In this document: positions 43,403-54,678 of the stretch, one piece after another | How positions within the stretch are numbered: the first letter of the stretch is position 1 | Layout: each line of letters opens with the position of its first letter | Origin: Psychrobacter sp. JCM 18901 | GTDB taxonomy: Bacteria > Pseudomonadota > Gammaproteobacteria > Pseudomonadales > Moraxellaceae | Direction of reading: 5' to 3' | Assembly (NCBI RefSeq): GCF_000586435.1 | Contig: NZ_BAWH01000006.1 | Location: 62,001 to 126,000 of the forward strand | Length of the DNA: 64,000 bases | Position numbers and translations under genes: made by a program | Notes under the pieces: generated by a model | The model's input: only the letters and a program-made list of their open reading frames with translations | Databases searched by the model: none | What the model was told of the DNA's origin: nothing

Positions 43403-44678
43403 CCATATTTTCTACTGTTGGCTTATTTATTGCGCTAAGTTTACTTGTCGCTCTACTATTGGGCATTATCACCATTAAGCCGTGGTTAAGAGCACCTCGT
43501 TCGCATAGTAAGCCTGTGGACAATCAACTGCTGGATATCAACGTTGCTGTGTTTCGTGAGCGACTAGCAGAGCTGAAAACAGATAAAGACAGTGGTATCA
43601 TTGATGACCATCACTATCAAAACCAGAAGCTTGAGCTTGAACGTCAGCTTTTGGATGCTCAGCGTGAAGTGTCACCGATGGTCACGCCAGGTATCAAAAG
43701 CCGATTGATTATTATGGTTTGGGTACCTGTATTAACTGCTATGGCATATCTGATGGTCGGTGATCGCACACCTGTCTTTGAGCTGTGGGCTGCTGAGGAC
43801 AAAGTCGGTCAAGTGCAGATGACTTACTGACAGGTAGAATCGATCAGCCACCTGCTTGGGCAATTGAAGATGGTAATCAGCTCATCAGTGCCATGCAGAC
43901 TAACGTCTATCGTCATGCCAGTGACTACAATCGCTGGATGCGCCTATCAGAGCTGTTCTTGTCATTAGAGGCGACTGATTCGGCATTAGAGGCATTGTCG
44001 CGCGCTTATCGTCTATCACCTGATAACGAAGAGATTGCGACCACTTATGCACAGATTAGTTTCTTTGCTAATAAGGGTCAGTTAGATGCCAATAGCCGCC
44101 GAGTGTTAGAAAACATACTGGCCACAAACCCAGAGCATGAGGGTGCACAGATGCTTATGGCGATGGGTGAGGCACGTGCTAGTAACTTCGATCAAGCGCA
44201 AGGCTGGATTAAACGTCTGCGTGACAGTATCGCGGCCAAACCAGGCGATCATATGCAAGCGCTATCAAGTCTAGACGAGCTTAGTGCTAATGTGGTGATG
44301 CAGCAGCAGCAAGCCTCTGAAGGCGTCGAAGTAACAGTCAAAATAAATGCTAGTCTGTTACCATTGGTAAAAGCTGACGATACACTGTTTGTGGCGATAC
44401 GTGACGTGAAAGGTGGGCCACCATTTGCGGCTAAGCGTCTACCAATCAGTAATATCAAACAGGGCGAAGCGGTTATTAGCCTAAGTGATCTTGATGCTAT
44501 GATGCCAGAGCGTACCTTAGGATCGGCTCGTTCTGATAAAGTACAGCTAGCGGTCATCGCTCGTATCAGTCATAGTGGCAATGCTACCGCAGAGTCAGGC
44601 GACCTCTCAGGCAATCCCGTGGTTATCAGCGCAGAACAAAATCAGGTCAACGTGGAAATCAATCAGCAAGTTCCATAG
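43399..44678 (+). CDS. ccmI: Cytochrome c-type biogenesis protein CcmI (TPR domain)
   Basis: Apocytochrome c chaperone, about 426 residues after one repair near 43822 (VADDLLTGRIDQPPAWAIED). Two N-terminal helices (VGLFIALSLLVALLLGIITI and LIIMVWVPVLTAMAYLMV) flank a leucine-rich cytoplasmic loop (LLDINVAVFRERLAELKTDK). The periplasmic part has TPR-like repeats (YNRWMRLSELFLSLEATDSA, MLMAMGEARASN) and a beta-rich C-terminal domain with PPFAAKRLPIS. Last gene of the cluster. Confidence 0.88.
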
Positions 44679-45667
<989 letters not shown>

Positions 45668-45713
45668 TTATCGAGGTTAGCTAATTGATTTAGCCAGTCG
45701 ATGTAGTCGTTGA

Positions 45714-45742
45714 AGACCCTGTTTAATAGCAGGGTTTTTTTA
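45714..45742 (+). terminator. Terminator of adk
   Basis: ACCCTG and CAGGGT stem with a T7 tail. Confidence 0.75.
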
Positions 45743-45859
45743 TGGCTGATAAATTTATACCTCATAAAACATACCCACAAAAAGACCGCTTACTCATTAT
45801 AAGTAAACGGCCCTTTATCAAATATACGACTGGTAGAGCTCATATATTCTAATTAATGC

Positions 45860-46312
45860 TTAAGCATTACCTTGAGCATCAACTTGTGCTTGCTGCTGGC
45901 TCTGTGCATACGCTTGATCAAAGTTCACAGGTGCTAGTAGCAATTGTGGGAAGCTACCACGCGTCACGATATCACTGATGACTTCACGAGCATATGGGAA
46001 CAACACATTAGGGCAGTATGCGCCTAGGATTTGACCGATTTGATCTTCTGGAATGTCTTTTAGTAAGAAGATACCTGCTTGATGCACTTCAGCGATAAAT
46101 GCTGCTTCTTCCGCATTTTTGGCAGTAACGCTCACAGTTAGGATGATTTGATAATGATCGTCATCTAGTTTTTCAGCGTTGCTAGACAAATTGATATCAA
46201 GCTCTGGGTTCCACTCTTTGGTGAATACGCTAGCGCCTGGGACTTCAAGTGACATGTCTTTTACGTAGATGCGTTCTAGTGCCAATTGTGGTTGTGCTTG
46301 TTCTTCAGCCAT
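45860..46312 (-). CDS. secB: Protein-export chaperone SecB
   Basis: Tetrameric chaperone that delivers unfolded precursors to SecA. 150 residues, intact. [16 protein letters not shown], the acidic [22 protein letters not shown]-type beta region, [21 protein letters not shown] and [12 protein letters not shown] are diagnostic. grxC lies upstream in the same direction, 191 bases away. Confidence 0.97.
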   Translation of the reverse strand: MAEEQAQPQLALERIYVKDMSLEVPGASVFTKEWNPELDINLSSNAEKLDDDHYQIILTVSVTAKNAEEAAFIAEVHQAGIFLLKDIPEDQIGQILGAYCPNVLFPYAREVISDIVTRGSFPQLLLAPVNFDQAYAQSQQQAQVDAQGNA

Positions 46313-46383
46313 GGTAAATCCTCTAAAATTAAATCAAATGATTGGGCAAATCGTCATTTTAATAAAAGTTCATTGTAATATAA

Positions 46384-46413
46384 ATCGAGACTATTTTTTG
46401 GTATTGTCTCGAT
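46384..46413. terminator. Hairpin between grxC and secB
   Basis: ATCGAGAC and GTCTCGAT form a perfect 8-bp stem with a 14-base T-rich loop. It may act as a weak terminator of grxC or protect an RNA end. Confidence 0.4.
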
Positions 46414-46503
46414 ATTTTTATCATTACTTCTTACTGCTCTATTAAAACCTGACAATGTCTATCTTTACATAAAAAAAGACAGACAGTAAGGAAAGGTAGC
46501 AGA

Positions 46504-46767
46504 TTAACCTGCCAATAGCTCGTCAAGTTTGCCTTGCTGGTTCATTTGGTTGAGCTCATCAAAACCACCAACAAAGGTTTCACCAACGAAGATTTGCGGC
46601 ACAGTACGGTAGTTATTGGTTTTTTTCATCAACGCTTGGCGCTCTTCACTGCTCATATCGTGCATGCCGATTTCTTCATAATCAACGCCTTTGGTTTTTA
46701 GTAGTTGTTTGGCGTTTGAGCAGTATGGGCAGATAGGGGTAGTGTAAACTTTCACAGATACAGTCAT
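46504..46767 (-). CDS. grxC: Glutaredoxin 3
   Basis: Glutathione-dependent disulphide reductase, 87 residues, intact. The dithiol active site is CPYC in TTPICPYCSNAKQLL; the glutathione site TVPQIFVG with the following GGFDEL is present. The order grxC then secB is common in gammaproteobacteria. Confidence 0.96.
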   Translation of the reverse strand: MTVSVKVYTTPICPYCSNAKQLLKTKGVDYEEIGMHDMSSEERQALMKKTNNYRTVPQIFVGETFVGGFDELNQMNQQGKLDELLAG

Positions 46768-47001
46768 GATAAATCCTTATTTATAAATTTATGAGATAAC
46801 AAACGTATTATAAAGAGCATGATAAATTATCATAGTCTAAGCGTTGGTATAGTCTGTTATCAACGAGTAAAGTACAAATGCATTCGGTGATGCTCATTAC
46901 TAAAGTGGGGATGGGCATGACAAATTCAAGCCGTTTTTGCTCAAAACGTCCTTTAGTGCTATAAAACATGATAAATAGAATATAAAAAAATAAACCACAA
47001 A

Positions 47002-47032
47002 AAAAAGACACCTGATAAAAAGGTGTCTTTTT
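47002..47032 (-). terminator. Terminator of the rhodanese gene, in the gap before grxC
   Basis: AAAAAGACACC and GGTGTCTTTTT form an 11-bp stem with a 9-base loop. The rest of the 46768-47118 gap holds only a low-quality minus-strand open frame, which I do not accept. Confidence 0.7.
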
Positions 47033-47118
47033 ATAGAGCTGATAATGTTAGTCAGGTCGCATAAACATCAGGTAAGCGATGTGTATAAACGCTTCACTTA
47101 AGCGCCCATACAGGTCTA

Positions 47119-47575
47119 TTACTTGCTTAGACTTGGTTTTGTTTTACCTTTAGCCTTTGCTTTGGCGTCTTTTATACCAACCAATGGCATGCCAGCGCCT
47201 TGCCAGCCGCCAATACCGCCCTCTAAGCGATAGACACTATCTTTACCAATCATCTGAATCGCAGCGCCTGCTTGGACGCCCATGTCACAGATGATAATCA
47301 CTGGCTGCTCAATCGCGCGAATCTCTTCTAAACGGTCTTTGAGGTCAGTGAACGGTATGTTGCGGCTGCCTTGAATATAGCCTGATTCAAACTTCTTTTT
47401 AGCGCGAATATCGATAAGTTGCGCGTTTTGAGAATTGACCATCATGCCAAGCGTGTTTGGCGATATTTTTCTACCGCTACGTTTGTTTTCAATCGTAAAA
47501 AAACAGTATAGCAAGTACGGCTAATATACCAAATAAAAACGGGTGGTTGCCCACAAATTCCAGCGCACGATCCAA
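47119..47575 (-). CDS. Membrane-anchored rhodanese-like protein
   Basis: About 151 residues after removing one T from the 7-T run near 47500. I choose a TTG start at 47575: GGAGG lies six bases upstream, and it gives MDRALEFVGNHPFLFGILAV, the standard start of the YibN-like rhodanese group. An ATG four bases upstream is out of frame. One transmembrane helix is followed by the rhodanese domain (AQLIDIRAKKKFESGYIQGS, GGIGGWQGAGMPLVG). The catalytic loop reads ICDMGVQ, with Cys present. Located upstream of grxC and secB, a common arrangement. Confidence 0.85.
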
Positions 47576-47796
47576 ACCATACCTCCAAAAAAATAAGTGT
47601 TCTATTAAGCTGAGAAGACAGCCCAATGATAGTGAACAAGGCGCTATTATACCGATAAGGCCATCTATAGTAAACGGGCGATGACATGGGCAATAATTGG
47701 GCGGTTATTGTACTTATCTATGGATCTTCTTAGCCTAATAAAAATATCTACTCACAAGACCGTGTTTAATTAAGACGGACACTAACAAGCCAAATA

Positions 47797-48900
47797 TTAA
47801 TAAGGCTTAGTATCTGCCTCTTCTCGTAGCGTGACGAGGTTTTCAACACGGCGCTGCAATACTTCACCATCAGCTACTGCTTGCCATAGTGCGCAGCCTT
47901 TGCTGTTGTGAGTATGGCGACAGTCACGGAATTGGCAGTCACCGGCCAATGGTGCTAGCTCAACAAAGCCTGAAATAATATCATCAGGGGTGAGGTGCCA
48001 AATGCCATATTCACGAATTCCTGGTGTATCAACGATACCGCCTTGGGTGAGGTCTTCTGGATTGAATGGCAGCAGTCTACTGGTCGTCGTGGTGTGCTGA
48101 CCGAGCTTAGAGTTTTGTGAGATGATATTGACGCTCTGTCCAGAGTCAGGCAGAAGGGCATTGATTAAGCTGCTTTTGCCGACGCCAGATTGACCCGCGA
48201 AGATGACCAGCTTTTTATCTATATAGCGTTTTAGTTCATCAAGGCCTTCTTGCTCATCGCTCTCGGCGATATTTTCAGGGCAATCGACCGAAGTCAGAAC
48301 GCTTTCATAACCAAGCGCGGCATACTGCGCCAATAACTCATTGGTATCCACGCCGTTCTCTTCTGCCAATAAATCGGCTTTGTTGAGTACCAATAGTGGT
48401 TTGACACCTGCATGATGGCATACCACAAGATAGCGATCGATCAGCGTTGGTGCGGCGGCAGGCAATGGCGCAAAAACAATCGCCAAAATATCGACATTGG
48501 CGGCAACAGGTTTGAGCTTATGATAGCGGTCAGGACGAGAAACCAGCGATGTACGTGGTTTGACCGCTTCGATACGTCCAAAGCCAGTATTAGAATCGGC
48601 ATTCCAGCGTACTTGATCGCCAGCAGCTAGCATCGGTAGATTGGTACGCACATGACAGCGCCAGATATCATTCAATTCAAGCGTTTGCCAAAACGGCTCA
48701 GGATCATCAGGGGCAATCTCTGGCTGCTCAGGTATGACAGCTGGCAGGCTAGTGACTTGTACTTCTAGTTGCTTACCGTAATGCGCCATGACCACGCCAT
48801 CCATCAAACTGTCATCAATACTATCTTGATTGGACAGTTGCTGCTTGTCGATGCGACGAATCTGTTGTTTAGTCAGTTTGCGTTGCCGGATTAATGCCAT
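47797..48900 (-). CDS. rsgA: Ribosome small-subunit-dependent GTPase A
   Basis: Circularly permuted GTPase that checks late 30S maturation. 367 residues from ATG 48900. G4 VLNKAD comes before G1 FAGQSGVGKSSLINALLP and G3 DTPGIREYG. The zinc finger is CQFRDCRHTHNSKGC. The N-terminal OB fold includes RCHVRTNLPMLAAGDQV. The open frame runs on to 49029, but MALIRQRKLTKQQIRRID is the conserved start. Divergent from orn. Confidence 0.95.
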   Translation of the reverse strand: MALIRQRKLTKQQIRRIDKQQLSNQDSIDDSLMDGVVMAHYGKQLEVQVTSLPAVIPEQPEIAPDDPEPFWQTLELNDIWRCHVRTNLPMLAAGDQVRWNADSNTGFGRIEAVKPRTSLVSRPDRYHKLKPVAANVDILAIVFAPLPAAAPTLIDRYLVVCHHAGVKPLLVLNKADLLAEENGVDTNELLAQYAALGYESVLTSVDCPENIAESDEQEGLDELKRYIDKKLVIFAGQSGVGKSSLINALLPDSGQSVNIISQNSKLGQHTTTTSRLLPFNPEDLTQGGIVDTPGIREYGIWHLTPDDIISGFVELAPLAGDCQFRDCRHTHNSKGCALWQAVADGEVLQRRVENLVTLREEADTKPY

Positions 48901-49133
48901 GGGTTTTTGACCTATTATAAAAATATTGCTAAGTGTAGCGTGAAAATTTGCTAACATACAGCCTAAAGCGTCTGCGGCAGACAGTGGTTTTGTAATATTT
49001 TGGCTGATTGCTAGGTTTTTTTGAATCAATCAGTGCATGAAAAACCTGCTTGAATATGAGTATTCAACCGCAATACGTTTTTTTTAAATTATGTTTAAAA
49101 CTGTCCCAAAATTTAATGACCATAGGATATTGT

Positions 49134-49721
49134 ATGACTACCGGTGACCATCCCAATAAGATTAAAATCAAAAATCAAGGCAAAAAAGGGCTGGTGTGGA
49201 TTGATTTAGAAATGACCGGACTTGATACCTTAAACGATGAGATTATCGAGATTGCTACTGTCGTTACTGACGAAGATTTGAATGTACTTGCTGAAGGGCC
49301 TGTATTTGCGATCAAGGTATCGGATCAAGTCTTAAACAAAATGGATGACTGGAATACCAAGCAACACGGTCAATCAGGATTGGTCGATCGTGTACGTCGT
49401 AGTACGGTGACATTGGCAGAAGCCGAAGCGGAGACCATCAAGTTCCTAAACAAATGGGTTGATAGTGGTAAGTCGCCAATGTGTGGTAACTCTATTTGCC
49501 AAGATCGTCGCTTTATGGCGCGCCAAATGCCAGAGCTTGAGCGGTTTTTCCATTATCGCAATCTTGATGTGTCGTCAATTAAAGAGCTTTGTTTCCGCTG
49601 GCGGCCTGATATCTTAAAGAATTTCGAAAAAGGTGGCAGTCACTTAGCCCTAGACGATATTCGTGATTCTATCCGTGAGTTAAAACACTACCGTCAGCAT
49701 TTCTTTAAGTTAATACCTTAA
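49134..49721 (+). CDS. orn: Oligoribonuclease
   Basis: 3'-5' exonuclease that finishes RNA decay and degrades pGpG. 195 residues from ATG 49134 (AGGATATTGT upstream). The DEDDh residues are in [28 protein letters not shown] and [14 protein letters not shown]. An upstream in-frame start at 49050 is not supported by a ribosome site. Confidence 0.96.
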   Translation: MTTGDHPNKIKIKNQGKKGLVWIDLEMTGLDTLNDEIIEIATVVTDEDLNVLAEGPVFAIKVSDQVLNKMDDWNTKQHGQSGLVDRVRRSTVTLAEAEAETIKFLNKWVDSGKSPMCGNSICQDRRFMARQMPELERFFHYRNLDVSSIKELCFRWRPDILKNFEKGGSHLALDDIRDSIRELKHYRQHFFKLIP

Positions 49722-49777
49722 AAAGCAAGCAAAAGATAAGCTACTTAAAAGTGTAGGCAAAGAATTGTAGTAAACAT

Positions 49778-49815
49778 AAAAAGGGTCTGTTGATATTTCA
49801 ACAGACCCCTTTTTG
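49778..49815. terminator. Terminator between orn and lpxH
   Basis: AAAAAGGGTCTGTTG pairs with CAACAGACCCCTTTTT around a short loop, between convergent genes. Confidence 0.8.
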
Positions 49816-49852
49816 TTTTTAAGCTAGGTTCAACGATCAAGTCAAACAAGCA

Positions 49853-50714
49853 TTATAAACTCAAACAATCCAACTCAGCATCATTACTGCTTAAATCGTT
49901 ACTACTAAAACCGTCATCTGTCACTGCACCAATCACAGCACTGACTTTCGGCTGGCGCGTAGCTTTATCTAACAATCGCCAATCGCCAAGCACGTAGCGC
50001 TTTTTATCAGCAGTCGCCTGATGAATGTCTGGACGATGAGTATGTCCATGTAATAAGGCATCGCTAGTAGTGATGGCTTGACGTACGGCTTTATCATTCA
50101 CGTCCATGATATGCGCAGCTTTGTTCGCATTATTCTGTTGGCTTCTTTTACGCATGTTGTCTGCAATTGCCAAGCGTTTTTCTAATGACTTATTGAGCAG
50201 ATACCACTGAGTTAAACGGTTGCGCATAATTCTACGAAAGAACTGATATTTTTTTATCATCAGTACAGAGCGCATCACCGTGTTCTAAGCGGTAATTCTG
50301 CTGACCAATAGGCAAAGTATATGGCTCGCTGATTAGCTCACCACCGAACAGATTACAAAACGGCTGACCCAACAAGAAGTCACGATTGCCATGCATGACC
50401 AATATTTCACAGCCATTGATACGTAGCTGCTTGAGTTTAGCTATGAGCGGAGTTAGCCAATGTTTTTTTCTGCTCATCTTCTGACTCCTTCTCTTTCGAT
50501 AGGGACAAATACGTATCATCACCCAGCCACACCTCAAACCAATCACCCAATATAAAAAGGCGTTTGAGCGCAGGCAGGGCGAGACAGTCATCTAATAGCG
50601 CCAAAAAAAAGCCTGCACTAAGGCAGGCTCCTGAGGCGATAAATGCAAATCGCTAATCAATACTTGCCGCACTTGATGAGGGCGGGTCGTGATTAAGTGA
50701 TCAAAACTTTGCAT
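49853..50714 (-). CDS. lpxH: UDP-2,3-diacylglucosamine hydrolase LpxH (multiple indels)
   Basis: Peripheral membrane metallophosphatase of lipid A synthesis that yields lipid X. About 286 residues from ATG 50714, after repairs near 50605 (T run), 50470 and 50250. Metal-site motifs: VLISDLHLS, FILGDWFEVWLGDD, MHGNRDFLLG, LEHGDALCTDD and HGHTHRPDIH. The usual length is about 240, and a polar C-terminal tail accounts for the excess. A terminator-like hairpin lies within the early coding region. ppiB is about 120 bases upstream in the same direction. Confidence 0.9.
50603..50629 (-). terminator. Terminator-like hairpin inside lpxH
   Basis: On the minus strand AGCCTGC, loop CTTAGT, GCAGGCT, then eight T: a textbook intrinsic terminator located about 28-36 codons after the lpxH start. 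It encodes EPALVQAFF in frame. Whether it terminates is unknown. Confidence 0.45.
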
Positions 50715-50837
50715 TTATCTTGGTCCTCGTGACTTATCGTATGACGAGCATTACTTAGTAAATTCTACTAGAAAGTGCTCGCTCATTCACAGCTATCGCT
50801 AAGTAACTATTACTGAATAGCTGCTATTGAATGACTA

Positions 50838-51355
50838 TTACTGAGTGATGATGGTTGCTGAGTTGATAACAACTGGCTCTTTTGGCACATCAGCATGCAT
50901 GCCGAAACGACCAGTTGGTACGCTGCGCATTTTTTTCGATAACGTCCATACCGCTTGTTACTTTACCAAATACGGTGTAACCCCAACCTTGCATGTTTTT
51001 GCCAGAGTGGTTTAGGAAGTCGTTGTCTTTTACGTTGATGAAGAACTGGCTAGTCGCTGAATGAGGATCTTGGGTACGCGCCATTGCGATAGTACCTTTG
51101 TCATTTTTTTAGACCGTTGTCCGCTTCGTTTTCGATAGGCGCATTGGTTGGTTTTTCATTCATCTCAGCGTCCATTCCGCCGCCTTGAATCATGAAACCA
51201 TCAATGATGCGATGGAAAATTGTACCGTCATAATGACCAGATTTTACGTAGTTTAAAAAGTTTTCTACGGTTTTTGGTGCTTTTTCTTCGTTGAGTTCGA
51301 TAACGATCGCACCCATATTGGTTTCAAGTTCTACTACTGGTGGCATGTCTACCAT
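50838..51355 (-). CDS. ppiB: Peptidyl-prolyl cis-trans isomerase B (cyclophilin)
   Basis: Cytosolic proline isomerase, 171 residues after removing one base from each of two T7 runs (minus-strand reading, near 51105 and 50933). [13 protein letters not shown] holds the catalytic Arg; [17 protein letters not shown] and [16 protein letters not shown] are family motifs. The repaired end reads [16 protein letters not shown] with the stop at 50838. Confidence 0.95.
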
Positions 51356-51648
51356 GGGATATTCCTTTTTGATTGCAGCGCCTTAAATAGCACTATTGTG
51401 AGTGGTGGTTAAAAAGTTACGGGTAGTCTAACGGCTTTTTTATCCCGTGTCATGTATCAGGCTGTTAATGCGTTTGCGAAACCTGATAGAATAACGCAAC
51501 TTTACCCATTTTTGACAAATTTTGATAATGCGGTCGCACTATCTAAGTTTTAATATTCTCGCTTTATTTTAACACCTTAGTTTAAACGTTTCGTGATGCG
51601 TGATGGCACGCACCATGAACTGACAATTTGCGTTAGGAGCAATGCCCG

Positions 51649-53388
51649 ATGAGTGATCACTCAAGCAACAATGCACAAAAAGATGAACCAAAAAAACGAT
51701 TTTATTCGTAATATCATTCGTGACGATGTCAATGCGCAAAAATATCAGCAAATTGTAACGCGCTTTCCGCCTGAGCCAAATGGCTACCTGCATTTAGGCC
51801 ATGTGAAATCTATCTGCTTAAACTTTGGTGTGGCCAAAGAGTTTGGCGGTGTGTGCAACCTACGTTTGATGACACCAACCCAACCGCTGAAAAGCAAGAT
51901 TACATCGACAATATTAAGAACGATGTGCAGTGGTTAGGTTTTGAGTGGGCAGGCGAGGCGCATCATGCCTCAGGTTATTTCGATCAGTTGCATGCATGGG
52001 CAGTTCAGTTGATTGAGCAAGGCGACGCTTATGTTGATTTGCAAACCCCTGAGCAAATCAAAGAAAACCGTGGTTCATTTAATGAAGCGGGAACACTTTC
52101 ACCATATCGTGATGCCAGTGTTGAAGAAAACCTAGCGCTTTTCAACGATATGAAAGACGGTAAATACGCTGAAGGAAAGGCTACTTTGCGCGCCAAGATT
52201 GATATGGCTAGCCCAAATATGAACCTACGTGATCCTGTTATCTATCGCGTGATGCATCAAGCGCATCATCAGACTGGTGATAAATGGTGCATCTATCCGA
52301 TGTATGACTTTGCTCATCCACTCTCCGATGCGTTAGAAGGGATTACCCATTCGTTATGTACGCTTGAGTTTGAAGATCATCGTCCATTCTATGATTGGGT
52401 CATCGAAAAAATCGGCTTTGACGTACCGCCGCATCAGTACGAGTTTAGCCGCTTAAACGTTGATCATACATTGACCAGTAAGCGTAAGCTAAAGCAACTG
52501 GTAGATGAAGGTATCGTAAGCGGTTGGGACGATCCCCGTATGCCGACCGTCGCTGGTATGCGCCGCCGTGGTTATACGCCAGAGGGCTTGCGCGATTTTT
52601 GTGAGCGTGTGGGTGTGACCAAAGCGGATAGTGTGGTTGATTTCCGTTTACTAGAGTTTAGTGTTCGTCAATCGTTAGAGACAACTACTGGTCGCGGTAT
52701 GGCAGTCTTAAAGCCATTGAAAGTGACGATCACTAACTTTAGCGAGGCGGTCAGCAGTTGGGAGTCACAAAAAGCCGATAGCGTTAATGCACGTTTTGAC
52801 GATGCGACTCAGACGCTTTGGTTGACTCAGCCAAACCATCCTAACGTGGATATGGGTGAGCGTGAGATTCCATTTACCGAGACGCTATACATCGATCAAG
52901 GTGATTACGAGATTGAACCGCCAGCAGGCTACAAGCGTCTCTCTCCAGAAAAGCCAGAGATTCGTCTACGTAATACTTATGTGCTAGCCGTCACTGAGCA
53001 TATCACTGATGAAAGTGGCAATGTCGTTGAACTAAAAGCGACGATTGACCCTGCTACTTTGGGTAACAACCCTGAAGGGCGCAAGGTCAAAGGTGTGATT
53101 CATTGGGTATCAGCCAGTCAAGGTGTGCCAGCGACAGTACGCATGTACGAGCAGCTATTCAGTGCTGAGGACCCAAGTGGCGTCGCTGATGTTCATCAAG
53201 CGCTAAACCCGAACTCGCTCACTGAGCTAAATGCAGTAGTTGAACCATCTTTGGTCAATGCAGATGCTGGCACGCGCTTCCAGTTTGAGCGTGAAGGTTA
53301 CTTCATCTCTGACAGCGAAGATCACAGCACTGATAAGCCAGTATTTAACCAAATCGTTAGCTTACGTGATAGCTATAAGCCAGCTTAA
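51649..53388 (+). CDS. glnS: Glutaminyl-tRNA synthetase
   Basis: Class I synthetase, 579 residues. Two compensating indels lie at 51690-51696 (an extra A) and near 51868 (a missing T in LRFDDTNP). The HIGH-type motif is [11 protein letters not shown]; the KMSKS-equivalent is [17 protein letters not shown] and [11 protein letters not shown] are diagnostic. TTAGGAGCAATGCCCG precedes the ATG at 51649. A terminator follows at 53472. Confidence 0.97.
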
Positions 53389-53471
53389 TTTATGTTGGCT
53401 TAGTATTTAAAAGTATCCTTATCCAAATGAATATTTTGAAATAATACTGAACAATAGTAGTTTGCAAGTTA

Positions 53472-53507
53472 GCCTATTTCTAGTACGCTAGGGATGGGCT
53501 TTTTTTG
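53472..53507 (+). terminator. Terminator of glnS
   Basis: AGCCTATTTCTAG pairs imperfectly with CTAGGGATGGGCT and is followed by seven T. Confidence 0.65.
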
Positions 53508-53820
53508 TGTGCAGTTATAAAGTTAAGTATGATTATGGTGCGAATTTTGCTTATGGGATGCAGGTATGGTGGTTTAATTATTTATCAAAGCTACTTGTCC
53601 ATAAAATTCATTAAAAAATTTGTCCATCAGCTTAGAGGTAAATGGAATAACCGCATTACAATCCGTCACAAGACATTCATAACCAGTTTGTTAAGATAAA
53701 GTCAGTTTTTACGGATGTGCTTTATGTTATATTTGATAGCTGAGCACGTCGATGACAATAATAGAACGCGAGGCCGACGTGTCGATATAAGCGTTCATTC
53801 ACATAGCTAAGGAATCAAGC
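53508..53820. other. Intergenic region upstream of the peroxiredoxin gene
   Basis: No credible gene. Near the 3' end a 7-bp inverted repeat (CACGTCG at 53745-53751, CGACGTG at 53775-53781) could form a hairpin in the mRNA leader. TATTTGATAG near 53730 is a possible -10 element. Confidence 0.35.
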
Positions 53821-54459
53821 ATGGCACATTTACGTTTAGGCGATACCGCACCAAACTTTGACGCTGCGACCACAGAAGGCGATATTAATTTCCACGAGTG
53901 GGCAGGCGATCATTGGGTGGTTTTTTTCTCACATCCTTCAGATTATACGCCAGTATGTACCACTGAGCTTGGTCGTACCGCAGCACTAGGCGGTGAGTTC
54001 CAGAAGCGCAATGTTAAACCAATTGCGCTATCGGTTGATGGTTTAGAAGATCATAAAGGTTGGGTAAGTGACATTGAAGAAACCCAAGGTACTGCTGTCA
54101 ATTTCCCTATCATTGCAGACCCTGAGCGCAAGGTTGCAGATCTTTATGACATGATTCATCCAAATGCTGACAATACAGCGACGGTCAGAAGTGTGTTTAT
54201 TATTGATCCTAAGAAAAAAGTACGCTTAACACTGACTTATCCAGCCAGTTGTGGCCGTAACTTTGATGAGATTATCCGTGTGATTGATGCGATGCAATTG
54301 TCTGATGAATATAACGTAGCAACGCCTGTTGATTGGAAAGATGGCGACGACGTTATCATTCCTCCAAGCGTGAAAAACGAAGATATCGCTGCAAAATATC
54401 CAAAAGGTCACAAAGAGATTAAACCGTATCTACGCACCACACCTGCACCAAACAAATAA
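53821..54459 (+). CDS. 1-Cys peroxiredoxin (Prx6-like AhpC/TSA family)
   Basis: Peroxide reductase, 212 residues, intact. The peroxidatic Cys lies in HPSDYTPVCTTELGR; the Prx6-type C-terminal arm DWKDGDDVIIPPSVKNEDIA is present. The only other Cys is in YPASCGRNFDE, not at a typical resolving position, so 1-Cys chemistry is likely. AAGGAATCAAGC precedes the ATG. Monocistronic with its own terminator. Confidence 0.92.
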   Translation: MAHLRLGDTAPNFDAATTEGDINFHEWAGDHWVVFFSHPSDYTPVCTTELGRTAALGGEFQKRNVKPIALSVDGLEDHKGWVSDIEETQGTAVNFPIIADPERKVADLYDMIHPNADNTATVRSVFIIDPKKKVRLTLTYPASCGRNFDEIIRVIDAMQLSDEYNVATPVDWKDGDDVIIPPSVKNEDIAAKYPKGHKEIKPYLRTTPAPNK

Positions 54460-54487
54460 TTAGACTGATGTATAAATGTGATTAAAT

Positions 54488-54520
54488 AAAGCCCCATGAC
54501 TCAAGGTTATGGGGCTTTAC
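54488..54520 (+). terminator. Terminator of the peroxiredoxin gene
   Basis: AAAGCCCCAT and ATGGGGCTTT form a perfect 10-bp stem followed by T and A residues. Confidence 0.75.
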
Positions 54521-54678
54521 TTATTTCTACTTTATGATTAATAACGCTTTGCCATGATGGCCAGATTAGGCTATAACTGTGGTATAGCGTATCAATATTT
54601 GTGCATATCAGTACAATAACCATAATAAAGCGTATCAGCGTCAAATCGCTGTCCAATCATTCTTACAAGGAGTTTGCT

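Noticed and set aside
46808-47011. 67-codon minus-strand open frame between the rhodanese gene and grxC
   Set aside because: It overlaps the rhodanese terminator, with no ribosome site and no recognisable family.
48901-49029. Upstream N-terminal extension of rsgA
   Set aside because: No ribosome site and no family similarity; the conserved start is the Met at 48900.
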